Below are positions 1 to 13,900 of a stretch of DNA of 64,000 nt, one piece after another (the first letter of the stretch is position 1; every line of letters starts with the position of its first letter). The stretch lies in contig CM049322.1 in NCBI GenBank assembly GCA_026874595.1, positions 58,621,886 to 58,685,885 on the forward strand, read 5' to 3'. Under the pieces are notes generated by a model that searched no databases, was not told the origin of the DNA, and worked only from the letters and a program-made list of their open reading frames with translations. The stretch is from Sipunculus nudus (taxonomy: Eukaryota > Annelida > Sipuncula > Golfingiida > Sipunculidae). The translations under genes and the position numbers were made by a program.

Positions 1-295
1 GCAGATCTATGCAACTTTAAGGAATAACTGAAGGACAATGTAAAATAATACAGCATTATCTCCTTGTTTTTTTTTTTTAATTTTAATATTTATTTGTGTT
101 GAAACCAAACATTCAGTCACAGTGTGTTATAACGGTAAATGCATGTGGTTGTTATATGCTTTGATAATACTTTGTTTCTTCATCTTTGACAAATCATTTT
201 AATTGTTGTAATTATTACTAATATCATGTGTAAGGTAATCAGGTGATTCAGGTCCATTTAATTTATGATTTAAAAGTGGAATTTATTGTTTCCAG
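1..295. other. RSPH1 intron (3' part)
   Basis: AT-rich intronic sequence with a T-tract near 67-80. It ends in a pyrimidine-containing acceptor with AG at 294-295. No exon encoding the preceding MORN repeats is visible here, so the upstream exons lie outside the window. Confidence 0.6.
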
Positions 296-3200
296 ATTCC
301 AGAATGGGGCACGTTATATTGGTGACTGGCAAAAAAACAAGAAACACGGTCAGGGCACATTTATATATCCAGATGGATCAAAATATGAAGGTAAGAAATA
401 CATAACAATAAAAAAGAGGTATTTATTTATATCTGTTTCATGAAAACTTTTCATAGTTATGAAGCAGTCTCAGCAGATTAAAGGAATACATGTACTTTAT
501 ACATCAAACAGACTAGCATGCCTTACCAGCCCATGGATTTATTCAAGGACCCCAATCTTTATACACCTATCATATGACGAGAGTATTGTGGTATACTGTC
601 CGTCTGCCTGTCTATCTGTTATTTTTTAGTGTCACAACAATGGTTTATTGATGCTTTGATGGATTTTAACGAAACACACTTTAACTACTTACCAACAGAT
701 TATCTCCCCCTAGTTTGAATATGGGCAACATCCACACATATTTAATAAGGTCACAGGTCCCTAGGCTTCTTAATGGTGTCGCCGCTATATATAATGAAGA
801 ATATGAAGGATTTTGATTATATAAAATATCTCGCCTAAATTTGATTTTTAGCAAAATCCATGCATATTTTATGAGGTCAGAGGTCACTGCACCTGAGAGG
901 CATCTTGATGACTTGCCAAAAAAATGTATGGATATCCATGAAACTCATTTTACACATTTACCAATAGATTTTCTCACCTGAATAACCTTCTCATCAAAAT
1001 TCACGCATATTTCATGAGGTCAGAAGTCACCAGATATACAGTGGGAGTATTATGCACATTTGCGGTGCTCATGAGTTTGTTGTGTTCAGGGAATAATCTT
1101 AGTTTAATTTGGGATTGTAGAGGATCTTAGGAGTGTATACATACATGTTTTGAAATAATATGGTTCAAAACTTAGTATGAATATAAATTTGACAAAAGGA
1201 CCTATTAATTTCCAAGTCACGTCATTTGACATAATTAAACATATACTTTTACATACACTTATACTCTTATTTGGATTGGTTTTCTACCAATATTTGCATC
1301 ATGATTCATGTTAAAAATAAGAATATTCAATAACAGAATATTTGGATGGAAATATGTTGATATATCATAGTTTGATTAATTTGTTGTATTTTGTATTACA
1401 GGGAGCTGGGTAGATGACCAGCGTTGTGGGGAGGGAAAATACTTTTACATAAACGGGGACACTTATGAGGGAGAATGGCAGAACCATGTCCGGCATGGGC
1501 GGGGCACATACACATACAATGACACAGGTAGTAAATACGTCGGCATGTGGAAAGAGGGCAAGCGAGAGGGTGCAGGAGAATTGATACACACCAACCACAA
1601 GTTTGTAGGATCATTCACAGAAGATAGGGTATGAAGGCTTTTCTATTTTAATTTATTAACTACACCCAATATTAATTATACATTTACCATAGGTAAAAAC
1701 TGTTTGAATGAAAAACTGCAAGTTAAAGAAATAGCTTTAGATTGTATGTGGAAATTCTTTTTCATAATAAGTTTAGTAAGTTATTTTAACATATATGAAT
1801 GAGACCTTAATTCATCTATATATAAATTTGATATATTTTTTTACACTTAAATAAATAAAAACATTTTAATATTTAATTTGTAATGGTTTTTCTCTCCTCA
1901 GCCTCATGGGAAAGGAAAATATGTATTTGACATTGGCTGCCAGCAACATGGAGAGTATGTTGCCATCGAACAGGTAAGGAATATTTAGTATTTATAGCTG
2001 TATAAGTTAATACAGACACCCCATTAAAGATATAAATATTGATTCATATAACACCAATGTTTATATACAACATTTAGTTATTGATACCAAAACTCATAAG
2101 TATGTGTTAGCATTTATGTATCAGAAATTATAGGATAGACCATCAATGTTAATATGTGTATATAGTACTTTTCAGAGTGTAAAGTTTACCCATTTTATTA
2201 TTCAGATTGCTACTGTTTATGAATGTTTTAAAAGTTAGGGTGAAGTAGAACATGGCATCTCTCTGTTGGCCTTCAACATAGAAATTCCTGAAGTATATAA
2301 TACCTGCAATATAAAGCAACATTATGTGACATATGTCAGTACAGACCACACGTCTCTGTGAGCCATATCAATTTTCTTCAGCAGGATCAAGTGGTGATAC
2401 TGCTTCCTTTTCAATGTATTATTATCATTTATAATAAGAGTTTTTTAGTTTAAAGGTTGATGTTGATAATTTAGTCAAGTTTTTAAAATACTGATGATCC
2501 ATTTTGTACATATAATGTATATTTGTGTAAATATCTCTTATATATACATATATTAATAGTCTGCAAGGAATGCTCGACGTGGTGGAAAGAAACAGAAAGA
2601 TGATGACATTGATGAGGAGATTATGCAAATAACTCGCGTAGGGACCATCAATAAACATACACATATAGCACAGATTATCTTTATTATGTGTAGTGTTCAC
2701 GCATGATTGCATGGCATGACAAATTCTACACTCAAAAGAATAAAATCTTGTCATTGAAGTAGCAGGGTTTAATGAAGGATTATCTTAAGATCAGAATTAG
2801 ACCGTGATCGACTGCTGTGGCAATATTAAGATGGCAACATCCAATCTTCAGCCAATCAAACAGTTCCATAGATAGTCGTCATGATAGCAATAATGGGGCA
2901 AGGGTATAATTTTGTTGCTGTCGCAACAGCGATTTATCAAACAACACCTGGAAGAACTTAAAATATTTATTGTTTCCATGGTAACAAAAGTTTAAAATTA
3001 TTGCAGACAACTTCAACCAGTGGAAATTATTTTGCTTCCATGACAACGACTGTTTATCACCAACTCTAAATAAACCTCTTCCTGATGGGCACTGTTGTAT
3101 TGCCAGGAACACTTGTCTCAACTCATGAATTTATAAATAAAAACTTGTTACGTTTCAAGGAATACTTATTTATATTTCACACAGTCATAGTTTCTGTGGT

Positions 3201-6200
3201 AACAAAAGTTTAAATTATTACAGACAAATTCACCTGCTGGATATTATTTTTTTTGTCATGACAACATCTGTAAATCACCTGGGCCAGGATTACTTGTCTC
3301 ATCTCTCAAATTTTACAATCAAAATTTGTTACATTTCAAGGAAACAATTTATGTTTCACATGTGTACACATATTAAATATTTGGTATTTCATTGAAGTCT
3401 TTGCCACAAGGACACCCATGTCTGTGTAATTTGCCTTGAAAAAATTCTAATCCAACATATTTGAACGGACTACATTACCCTCTTCACAACATTTCTACCT
3501 ACGCCACCTGTGTATGTAGAAGCAGTAGTGCATTATGGGGGTCAGACTGTGATGCCCATAAACCCTAAACAGCAGAGGCTCACTATTAAGAGTCTAAGTC
3601 TGCGCAATGTCACATCCCACTGTCACAGATACAGGCAGAACAAAACCCGGGCAAAATTTTATGTGTAATTCTGAACTTGGATAATCCTTAGTTATTTATT
3701 GAGCAAAACTATGTTCTTCTTTCACTTTGCACTCAATATGTAAAAATATTACCCTGTGCATGCATTATATAATTATACTATAGCTACTTAGCTTTTGGTT
3801 TGAAATGCTTTTTTTTCCATATTATTTGGAATCTTATTATTCAGACTATATGCTCTTGCAAAATGGTCTGTTCTGATATCACTGTGTAGGTGTTTTTACA
3901 GTTAATTCTGTATAATTCATTGAATTCAGGTAATTATTATTGTTTAACTTGTTAAAAATAAAAGAATGGTTGTGTTAACCTGAATTAAATCTCTGCCTAA
4001 AGCAACTGACAGACCAAATTAAATCTTTATTTAAAGTACAGCCTTAAAAAAGATAATATACAACTAAACCCCCTCTACACACACATACATACACCTCATG
4101 TGGTAAAAGATAAATGTCAACAGGTACCATTAGAATGTTAATTTTGTGAATAACTGTCAACCCCTTTATATGGCTTGCTGAAGGCCTACCTTAAGATTGG
4201 GTGTGAATAGGTACAAATATAATTAAGTATAATATTTGCTATTTGATTACAATATTTCTGAAATATTTTTAGCAGACCTGAGGTGTTATGTGTAATCTCA
4301 AAAGAAAATGCCCAGTTACGTTTTGTGTCCATGTTTTACCAACAGTCAAAAAAGTTATTAAAAAGTACCCCCTATTTGTCTATCAATCAATTGTATAATA
4401 AAAACGTTATGGTCAAAACTCTCATAAAATTTTCTACCAATGTTAAACTTGGTAACATTATAACTTGATATTTATATCTTACCCTCATCAAACCAGTATA
4501 TATTTGTTGTGAAGATTAAAGAGACACCTGCTGTTGTTGTGTTGCTCAGGAGAGAGATGACCGAGGCGAGGAGGAAGAAACATCACAGAACATTGTACCA
4601 AAATGGAAGGCTGGCGAGATCACAGAGATCTTACTCGAGCCTGAGCTGGAGGCTGAAGACGAGGTTAAAGAAGACGCTCCAGCAGAGGGCGCCACTGAGG
4701 AACAAGAAGGTCAGAGTCAAATAAAATCTCTACATCATTTATTGGATATTATGGGATAGATAGGAAAATGTTACTTTTTTTCCTTTCACTTTCTGATTGA
4801 TCTTGTGAGAGAACATATTAATAACAATTCTGAAAATAATATGAGAAAAAAAAGAGATAAATTTAATTAGTTAGTACTGGGAATAATTGTAGATATTATG
4901 ACCAATATGATTATCTCTTCTGTCAGCTTTAAAGCAGATTATCCATCTGACTTATGAACATTTAAATAACATGTAGTGTCATTTGTATAACATTCTTATA
5001 ATTATTTATTCAGATTCATTAAATGCTTGGCCCTGAATATCATATCTGTGATGGATAATGCCTTAAACTGAGGCTATGATTCAAATTTAAACAGCAAGCA
5101 CTGGGTGCATACAGGCCCTTTAAATCCTAGACGTTGCTTGTTGAATATAAATTGAAAATTTAAATCTCCCTAAAAATTCCCCAATTTCCAACAAGCACAA
5201 CCGTTTAACCCCTTTTCAGCAGTGTTTTCCCAAATATGTCATTAGTTGCAATACCATTGTAATATTGATGTCTATATTAATATGGTATGTTTCGATAAAA
5301 GTAAAAATGAACTAGAGAGGAATACATTTAGGAATACAAATTCCTGTCTCTCCAGGACACACTAGACAGATTTCAGTGTTAAGATTATTACAGAAACAGA
5401 TGAATTATACTTCATTGGTAAATTTCTGATTTGTATCAGTTATTAGTTATCTGTTGATATATGTTAATATGATCTCAATTTTACGGTTTTATAAAAGCAA
5501 TGTAATGAATTGTATACTATACATGTACATAATTTGTCATTTCAATCACATTAAAACACTGTTGTTTAAACTCACTGTAACCTTTATGTCTGATTCCTAC
5601 TTCCGTGCTCCCATACATATTTTTACATACACGTATGATATATTGTGTGTACTGATAGGTCACATTGTACATTGTTATGACTTCTATTTCATGGTTTCAT
5701 TTTTAATGTGTATTTTCTTGCACATCTGTATTGTATGTTTGTGTAAGTATAAATATGCATGTCAATGTTACCCTGAGTGTTTTATTGTAAAACTGTGAAT
5801 AAACAAACAAAATTAAGTACAATTACCATTGTATCAACAAGGTTCAGGTTCTAACATTTGTCCCAGTATTCAAGGTCAAGCAAACGTATTGCAAATCTCA
5901 TTATATTATCATATAACATAATTGCCTATGAAAATAATATTAATATAGATTTTACATAAAATAAGCCCAATTCCATGAGGAAAAACATTTTTTCTATCTA
6001 TTTTTCCACTAAAAACATGAGGTTGTGTGATTTGTTCAAAAACTATTGGCACATCTATGAGCACTGTCAACTCGGCAGTGACATCACACACTGGGAAATC
6101 CCCTGTGACTAAAAATTCTAGATCTCCGTAAAAGCACAGTATTTCTGCCTCTGTCAGTCCCAAATTTTCAGCAGAGAATAAAAACAACATGCATTATTAG

Positions 6201-9200
6201 ATCTGAGTTGTTGATAAAATTCAGTCCATGATGTCACATGTGTACCAGCCAATTAATTCAGGACAAAGTCTGGGATCTGGATGAAATCCTCCCATCACAC
6301 AACAAACGCACATGGAATAGGTTTACTTAATCTTCAGGTCAAGCAAACGTATTGCAAATCTCATTATATTATCATATAACATAATTGCCTATGAAAATAA
6401 TATTAATATAGATTTTACATATAATAAGCCCAATTCCATGAGGAAAAACATTTTTTCTATCTATTTTTCCACTAAAAACATGAGGTTGTGTGATTTGTTC
6501 AAAAACTATTGGCACATCTATGAGCACTGTCAACTCGGCAGTGACGTCACATACTGGGAAATCCCCTGTGACTAAAAATTCTAGATCTCAGTAAAAGCAC
6601 AGTATTTCTGCCTCTGTCAGTCCCAAATTTTCAGCAGAGAATAAAAACAACATGCATTACTAGATCTGAGTTGTTGATAAAATTCAGTCCATGATGTCAC
6701 ATGTGTACCAGCCAATTAATTCAGGACAAAGTCTGGGATCTGGATGAAATCCTCCCATCACACAACAAACGCACATGGAATAGGTTTACTTAACCTCAAA
6801 TAGATGGAATACCATTTTAGAAATTCCCTTGGAAATTTGTAATCATGTCTTCTTAAATTCCAAGAACTGTGGGGATTGATTTTACTAATTGATGAGAATC
6901 CTTTTTTCCCCAATTAAAGCGGAAAGACTTTGCATTTTGAAAACATGGTATTCTCTACAGGTTACCATGGTATTACAGCTTTTTCAGCACAAGTTGAAGC
7001 AAAAGAATCAATGTCAATGAAATCAACCAACAATTACTGAAAATCTTAATATTAGAAGACTTGATTATCAGATTGTTCTTTACCCTTTGGTCATTGTTTC
7101 CATGTTTCAAGCTGATAGCTCCATCTACTGGCCATAGTTTTAAACTTGATAAAATGAAACCATCTACCGATATTTTTTTTTTTTTATTTTATATAGTTTG
7201 TTCCATCAAGGATTGGCTGTTTTCTTTGGACATTGTTTACTTATTAAATCTGATTTAACTTTAAAAAATGTCTGTCTGTGGATGACTCCAGAATTTCAGC
7301 AGTTATTTAGAAGGAACCCAACACTCAGAATCACAAAGAATGGGACTTAAAAAGTTTTATTTTAAGAAAAAATCTTACTTAGTCATGACTTTTTGACGGA
7401 GGTGATGACACATAGGGACTGGCTTTGGTTAAATATTGGTACCATCTATACTACAAAATGTCTCTAGCCAAAAGATAACAAAAGATCAGGCACTGACACT
7501 TTATGAGATGTGCTGTCTCCTGAACATTAAGAATAATATTAATTAGTTTGAATCAAATACTTCATTGCTTACAGGAGTGCTCACACTGTCCTGTCATTGT
7601 CTTTTTTTTAACAAACTATATGAGAATTTCATAATTATCACTAAACACCAGTGGGCACCACTGACTGCAACATATTGTAATCTTGTACATCTTCATTTCA
7701 TGAACAGCGCCACCTACAGGTTGTGCTCCCAATTATCCATAAATGATAACCATTCACATCTGCCTAGTTTGTGAATATGCACAGTGTGTGATGTGTTTCG
7801 TTATATTTTCTCAATGCTTTCCATTGCAGCTTAAATATTGGTGATGAATGGTAACAGCTGCTTCTCGCATTCGTTTTTGCATGTTGACCTCTGACCCTCA
7901 ACCCTGTTTGTTGCTGTTGTTGTTTACATACTAACTTTTTGACTGCTATTGCCTATATCAGTTTTGTATAAGTCTATTTGCCAAATATGCAAAATGATAT
8001 ACTTGCTGGGAATAATATAAATTAATTATTGTTTTATATTTGTGCTGTTTGAAGCTACAGTGAACAATAGTAATTGTTTATATGCAGCCAGATAGCAGTG
8101 TCTCAAAATTACAGTTAAATTTAATAGATAGAACAGTGATCTTAAGTTAAAATGATTACTGTGCCACAGTGCTCTGTTGCATAGTGATATTGAATTGCAG
8201 TGATCTGATGTTCGGTGTCTATGATCTTATGATTGTAACTGGACTGCAGTGTTCTGAAGTCTTCCTGCAGTGTTTTAAAGCTTCATTTATATTGAACTGC
8301 AGTGATTTTATGAGCTGCAGTGACATTTAACTATTGTGATCTTAATCTGCATTGAGAGCCAAAACCATTGTAAAGCTATTGTAATTGTAGTAATTTCTGC
8401 ATGTATATGTGCTCTATAAATCATTAAACTGATTTTCCTCACGGTTATAATGTGTTCAAGTGGAGCAGATTTTGACCTTCATTGATTTGTTATTGGAAGT
8501 GAATATATAATTATTTGCAGTAATTGATAGTATTATTTTTACACAAGTTTATGGTTGCATTAACCATTGTGAGATCATTTTAATAATCATATTGAAACAA
8601 GAGCAGTCAAAAAGGTAATATGTAACACATTCTGATTGTTTATTAATTATATGCAAGTTTCACAGCATACCGGTAGCATCTTTGAGAGGCAGCTCTGTAT
8701 TAATTACATCCTGTTGTTATTCTTTTATTTCACAGTTTAAAGGAAATTATAGATTCAACTTGAATTTAATTTCTTTTCACTCTAGAAATTTACCATATAC
8801 AGAATAAGCCACAGCCATGTCATAAATATGTCATGACATTTTACTTCTGTTACTTTGAAAATATCCCTTTTTACTTTTAATGTTTGTTTACTATACTGTG
8901 CCATCTGTTTAAAATTTATCTAATCAGGTGTAATTCCCCCATTTGTTACAGTTAGTGAAAAAAACTATAGAATAATCAAATGAAGCTTGTTTAATCTGGC
9001 ATTTACTCTTTGTAATAGTAGAATCTTATAAATGAATCTGAAAGATATTGTATCTCTTCTACGAAACGTAAATTCCTGCTTGAAATTACTTTTTTTCAAG
9101 ATAAAATTAATGGCTTGGTTTGATAAGACATTGACAAATTCGGCTTTCTGTTGTGAATATATATTTTTCTTTTGGTAATTTTCACTGATTTTAAAGGTCA

Positions 9201-12200
9201 CGGTTTAATTGATATTGTACCTCTGCAAGGTCACATGAGTTATGATCATGTGACTTAGAGCACACGTCACAATATAACACTGTCAACTTCATTGATCCCT
9301 TCAAAACTTTCAAGAATAGCAGTAACCTTGTACCAAAACAAAGATGGGTAAACAGGAGGAGACCATTTTGGTGTACAAGGTCTGTGTGTACAAGCTGCCT
9401 GTCTTATGATGCTATACTGCACATCACTTTGACATAGGTTAAGAACCCATAATTACTTTATCAACCATGCATGTAAAAACGCTTCTAAAGGATAGCAGTT
9501 CATCTTGCCTGTGCACAGAGCATTATAGGCAAAAAGAACTGGGGTCTAAGGAAATGAAATTTAGTTATATTGCATGCATGTTTGAGCTAACATAAGCAGA
9601 CAGTATTTTCACATTTATATGCCCAAAGTATTAAAAGAAAAAATTAGAGAAAGTCATAACATAATATTGAATAGCAGATTGAAATTGAAGATTTTATTCA
9701 GATAAAGATATTTGTTTTTGGATTCTTTAAAGCATGAAAATTTAACTGCTTACTGGCTTTGTCCAGAGTCAGGGGTTACCATTTAACAAGTCCATGACTT
9801 TGCATTGTAAATGTCAGGGTTGGCTGGCCAATGACAGTACTAGGAACATAGTCCACAATTTTGTACTGTCTCCGGCAGGAATAAAAAAAAAAAAAGAGTC
9901 AAAGGAATTTTCGGAATAAAGGTAATATTGTATATGAATGATAAGCATACAGCGTCAAATTCACAAATTTTGAAGTATCGAACCATCTGAAATGTCTTTT
10001 TCATTCCCAAAACTGCATAACGGAAGTTTTATATTGCAGTTATTGAGATGGACAAGAAACTTAATATTTGTATATTTAATTCCCCACAAGTCTCTGGTAT
10101 CCATCCAATAATTCCCTGCTGTTATTAATTGATTAGCATAATATTTCCTTATTTACAGGTAGTTTAGTTTGTAGGATTTCACTCCCCTCAAAGCCTAGAG
10201 TACATTAGACCTGCTTTTACAAACCCAAAGCAGAAACCTAATACTGTTATAGCTGGTCGGTGGTGCACAGTATATGTAGGAATGAAGATAACTTTTTTAT
10301 CTTCTTGAAGAAACAGTACACATAACACTGACAATCCTACCCTTCCTTTGATAATGTATTCAGTGGTTTCACTCATTGACATTTAAGGATTATAATACTT
10401 TTTCAGGAAATACTGCTTTTTGTACTGTTTCATATTTTATTAGATTTTAATAATTCTTTACTAAAATGGCTTATGGCTTTATACACACATATTTTCAGGA
10501 ATTTCAGAGACCAATACGTTTGCTCTGGGCTAGTTTCATAATTGTGGTATTCACTGAACAAAGATTTGCTGTGACATTGTCACTTTTAATATATATCGTG
10601 CTTTAAACCACCACACAACTGTAAACAACATACCTAATCCTTGTTTAGAAACTTGGCACTTCTTAAGTTATGGAATTTCGCATTAATACTTTTTCAGACA
10701 ACTCTGTTCTTTTCATGATTTTGATACATGTTTAAAGTTGAAAAAAGAGAGAATTACTTTAACATATAACTTTATCTATAATTTATCATAACCTCACTTT
10801 ATCCTTTCAGTTCCTTAAATTATATTATGTTATCTTGTTCGTCTGTTCATAAAATGTTTGGTTTATCATTTCGTCAAGTTAAGCATTCTTAAGGGGACTT
10901 TTTTTCTATCTTCACTCATTATTAAGCAGGTAGGAGTATTGTTTTGAAGATTGTTACTTTAATTTGAGGTTGAATGGACAGCGAGGAACTTTGTGTGTAT
11001 ATTTTCACATTTTACCATATGGATGTTCAGACTTTATTTGATGTTTTCCTTGTTTTCACGCACAAAGACAACCAGTTGGAGTTCTTCTTATGAGCACACA
11101 TCACTAGTGAGTTGATGCTTGGTCAGATGTTCGCACGTCAGTGTCGTTGTAGAACACCATTATCCGCTCTCCTGTCAAACCTAGATATGCCAAATATGGC
11201 ACCGTTCTAAAAAAATAAAATCCAAGATGGTTCTCCAGAAGCAATACGTGTCAACATGTCGTGTGTGATAGTTGCCCCTAGTACGCGTAAAACACTCTGT
11301 TACCCTATGTAAATTTAGTTCATTTATACTAAAATACCAAATGTTTAATCATTTTTCATTGGCCTCTGCTGTATCCTACAGTCAGTACGTGTACATGGAT
11401 ATTAGCCCCACAAGATTTGTATCAAACTTCATATGTCACGAACAAGTTTGTCCAAGTGTGATCATTCTGGTCAGTTTGGACAGCCAATAAACCTTACTAT
11501 TTAATCATGTAAGATATATTGTTTTGTTCAAGATCAGGAACGTCAACTTATCCGTTTAGTAACAGTAACATGAAGGAAAGTTACAGTTTGAAGCAAATGT
11601 AATATAATAATTTATATATTTTCAAAGAATGATAATTTTAATTTTGGAATTATCCATAATCTTTTTTCATAATGGGATTTTCACGTAAGATTTTATCGAT
11701 TACTCTCCAAAGAAGCCAGATTGTCTTTTGGTAATCGAGTTCCTTTGTATGATTTTTTTTTCACTTCTCCAATCCCCCCCCCCCCCCCCCCCCAATATCC
11801 TTATTTCCAAATCTTTTCATAAAACACTTTAATGTAAAATTTTACATCTCTTAATATTTTAAAGACTACCACCTTCTTCTATGGCATTACATCTGTGGGC
11901 AATGGTGGGAATGCTGAACGGGCCAATATTAAACTTTGACCGAAGAGCAGTAGTCCTATCCTGGCCTCAGTTTGCCCCAACTTTGCCGACGGATCTGTTG
12001 TTTAATGGTTCGTTGTGTAATTGTGTAATGTCGTCTGCTATATGTGTAATTTGGGATTGTGTAACATATACCGTTTCATGTCTTTTTTAACGAAGACTGG
12101 CATGCTGTTTCGTTATCAGATTACAGGCACATTAACAAAACACATCCCATGTACACTTAATGTTTCTCTCAAGTGTTTTATTCTTTCCTTTTCGGTCATT

Positions 12201-12883
12201 TTAACACTGATACTAACAATATATGACACGGTTTGTCTCCCATTTGATGATTATGTAAATATGTAATGAAGTCACTATGTTTTTCACTGTGTGCTGCGTT
12301 AATTAACAATAATTTTTACATACTTCCAAAGCAACACTTTGTGCTATTTCGCAGTCTCCAAAGCTGTCCTCACTATAACATTTAAAACAAAGGCTTTGCA
12401 ATTAGCTATTTTTCACACTTGCTTTTGTGATCACATGTAAATATGCATAATTAATAAATCATCCTTTCTCTTTCCGTGGCAATTTGTCTGAGAGTACATT
12501 CACGCATGCACCTATCACCTGAATGCTAAATATAGCAAGATGCAAGGGTCGATAATGGGATGTTCATATACGAACTATTCACATAAATATTCTTATATGC
12601 AGATGAGAAGCCAGCTGAAGGAGACGGTGCAGCCACTGCTGAAAACGTAGAAGGCGACGCAGCCGCGACAGAGCAGCAACCAGCAACAGAGCAGCCAGCA
12701 GATGAAAACACAGAGACAGCGGATCAGGAAGCCGAGCAAGCCGCAGACACGGACGCCCCGCCAGCAGAAAACGCAGACGAGACGCCGGCCGCCCCAGCAG
12801 ACGACACAACGGACCAACAGGAAGCCGTCAAGGACGACGAACCTCCAAACGAGGCTGAGGCCTCCAAGGATGCAACAGATTAA
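296..12883 (+). CDS. RSPH1: Radial spoke head 1 homologue, 3' six exons (partial)
   Basis: MORN-repeat protein of the radial spoke head in motile 9+2 axonemes. Exons: 296-390, 1402-1628, 1902-1973, 2560-2637, 4550-4709, 12603-12883. All junctions are GT/AG and phases agree: GAA G joins GG AGC, and GAA G joins AT GAG. The first two exons hold successive MORN repeats with the usual G-x-Y-x-G-x-W and HGxGxY pattern, for example [14 protein letters not shown]. The third gives [15 protein letters not shown], and the fifth gives [12 protein letters not shown]; both are RSPH1 signatures beyond the MORN block. The last exon is an acidic, low-complexity Glu/Ala/Thr/Asp tail ending at TAA 12881-12883. 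The start codon and first MORN repeats lie upstream of the window. The identification rests on recognised sequence order, not only on MORN repeats, so RSPH10B or other MORN proteins are unlikely. Confidence 0.93.
391..1401 (+). repeat. RSPH1 intron with degenerate internal repeats
   Basis: Between about 625 and 1035, three degenerate units recur. Each has a stretch like ACCAACAGATTATCTC or a CATATTT-AT(G/A)AGGTCA core, ending in paired AGGTCA-like hexamers (748-760, 874-886, 1017-1029). This looks like an old repeat insertion. No coding exon is seen. Confidence 0.5.
2560..2637 (+). CDS. RSPH1: RSPH1 78-nt phase-0 exon, possible cassette
   Basis: A 26-codon exon begins after AG at 2558-2559 and ends before GT at 2638. 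It is phase 0 at both ends, so skipping it keeps the frame. It encodes a basic segment ([14 protein letters not shown]) followed by an acidic one, inserted between the HGEY block and the VPKWKA block. Remembered vertebrate RSPH1 proteins go almost directly from one block to the other, so this may be lineage-specific or alternatively used. The acceptor pyrimidine tract is weak, so confidence is moderate. Confidence 0.6.
2638..4549 (+). repeat. RSPH1 intron with two diverged 0.2-kb copies
   Basis: Segments 2972-3170 and 3190-3360 are imperfect copies in direct orientation, offset by about 218 bp. Both contain GTAACAAAAGTTTAAA, CATGACAAC, ACTTGTCTCA and TTTCAAGGAA in the same order. The remainder is AT-rich with no recognisable gene. 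Confidence 0.55.
5454..5815 (+). repeat. Possible LINE-like 3' tail in intron
   Basis: An AT-rich stretch ends in GTGAATAAACAAACAAAAT, resembling the 3' ends of non-LTR elements (polyadenylation-like motif plus a short A-rich repeat). No reverse transcriptase sequence is attached. The call is tentative. Confidence 0.25.
5873..6796. repeat. 463-bp tandem duplication
   Basis: Two head-to-tail copies, about 5873-6331 and 6336-6794, offset by 463 bp. Only about five single-base differences are visible by eye (for example CACACACTGGG versus CACATACTGGG, and ATCTCCGT versus ATCTCAGT), so the duplication is recent or homogenised. It lies within the 7.9-kb last intron of RSPH1. A short open frame on the minus strand in copy 1 is not preserved as a recognisable protein. 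Confidence 0.9.
6797..12602 (+). other. Rest of RSPH1 last intron
   Basis: No exon or RNA gene is recognised. Notable content is a run of degenerate CTGCAGTG/GATCT words at about 8160-8345 and a 20-base C tract at 11774-11793. The sequence is otherwise AT-rich and unique-looking. Confidence 0.5.
12603..12883 (+). CDS. RSPH1: RSPH1 terminal coding exon (acidic tail)
   Basis: The acceptor AG is at 12601-12602, and the exon completes a split Asp codon. It encodes about 93 residues dominated by Glu, Ala, Asp, Thr, Gln and Pro, with repeated short words such as [12 protein letters not shown]. It ends with DATD and TAA. GC content is clearly higher than in the surrounding intron, which made overlapping antisense frames look open. 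Low-complexity acidic tails are normal for RSPH1 and vary in sequence. Confidence 0.9.
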
Positions 12884-13361
12884 AAAAAATGAATAAATGA
12901 ACTTAGTTAATTCATCCTCAGAACTTTGCTAACACCGACTGGACAGAACTCGCTGCAGCCAAAGATATACTTTTTTTGCGAACATCACTTTTATTTCTAT
13001 TGAATTAATTACCGATCTGTTACCAAGGTGCCATCAACTTTATCTGAGTCATATGTTAACGTTAAGACTGGAGAAATGTTGACTTTACTTTGACAACAGA
13101 GAGGGAGAAATGAAAATGTATTGGTTATTGATTGAACAGTGACCGTGCTCAGGTCACATGAAAGCTTAAATATGTCCATAAATTATACAAAATACGAATT
13201 TTCATGGCAACGCGTGTCATTTTACGCATCCAGAAGTTGACTGAACCGCTTTGACAACTGGTTTATCATCAAATGTACATAGTTTTTACGGAAGTCTTGT
13301 GTATAAAATAATATTGGATCCTGAAGAGTTTTTTCTACAGGATGTGATATTATATAATAAA
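12884..13361 (+). other. RSPH1 3' UTR with poly(A) signals
   Basis: AATAAA occurs just after the stop (about 12890-12895) and again at 13356-13361. The second is the more usual distance for a 3' UTR end. No other coding signal is present. Confidence 0.55.
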
Positions 13362-13900
13362 ATGTTATACCTCTTATTAAATTTGCTTATTCTTTTCTAT
13401 TAGGCCAAATCGATTTTATTAATTATACACGCGCGCACACATTCTGTAACAAGGGATGGGGGGAGGCGCTTGCAATTGTGAAAAGGGCAGTCCCTGATAG
13501 GAATGCAGAGCAGTCTCTGCCTTAATTTGGTGTAAGTTTAGATCAAATGGTTGTGACTGCTGGGATTTTTGTAACTTCAAAAAGTTTAATATTAACTCCC
13601 CATTTATCTCATGTATGGCTCATCTCATCACGAGACACCTTGGTATCATCATTTGTCGCCTGTGGTTACAATCACACCAGGACTATCAAATCATAAACTG
13701 TTCCTTTTGTTAGGCTCTGAGACTGTCCCTGTACTGAGACTGCTGCCTGGCGGCCATGTTGGATTTGTTTTTTCGACTTTCTTATTTCTGATGATCTGGA
13801 ATGGTGAATCCCATCCCCTCGTGGGTACCACTGCCGTTTCCTATCGGTCCTTGAGATAACGATCCCGATAAAAGTGAAGGGGGAGAGCCGGGATGTTTTT
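13362..13900. other. Intergenic
   Basis: No gene recognised. Short open frames on both strands (13611-13929) lack domain or splice support. Confidence 0.4.

Noticed and set aside
12579-12817. Antisense frames rich in Cys/Arg/Leu over the last RSPH1 exon
   Set aside because: Shadow of the GC-richer acidic tail exon on the other strand.
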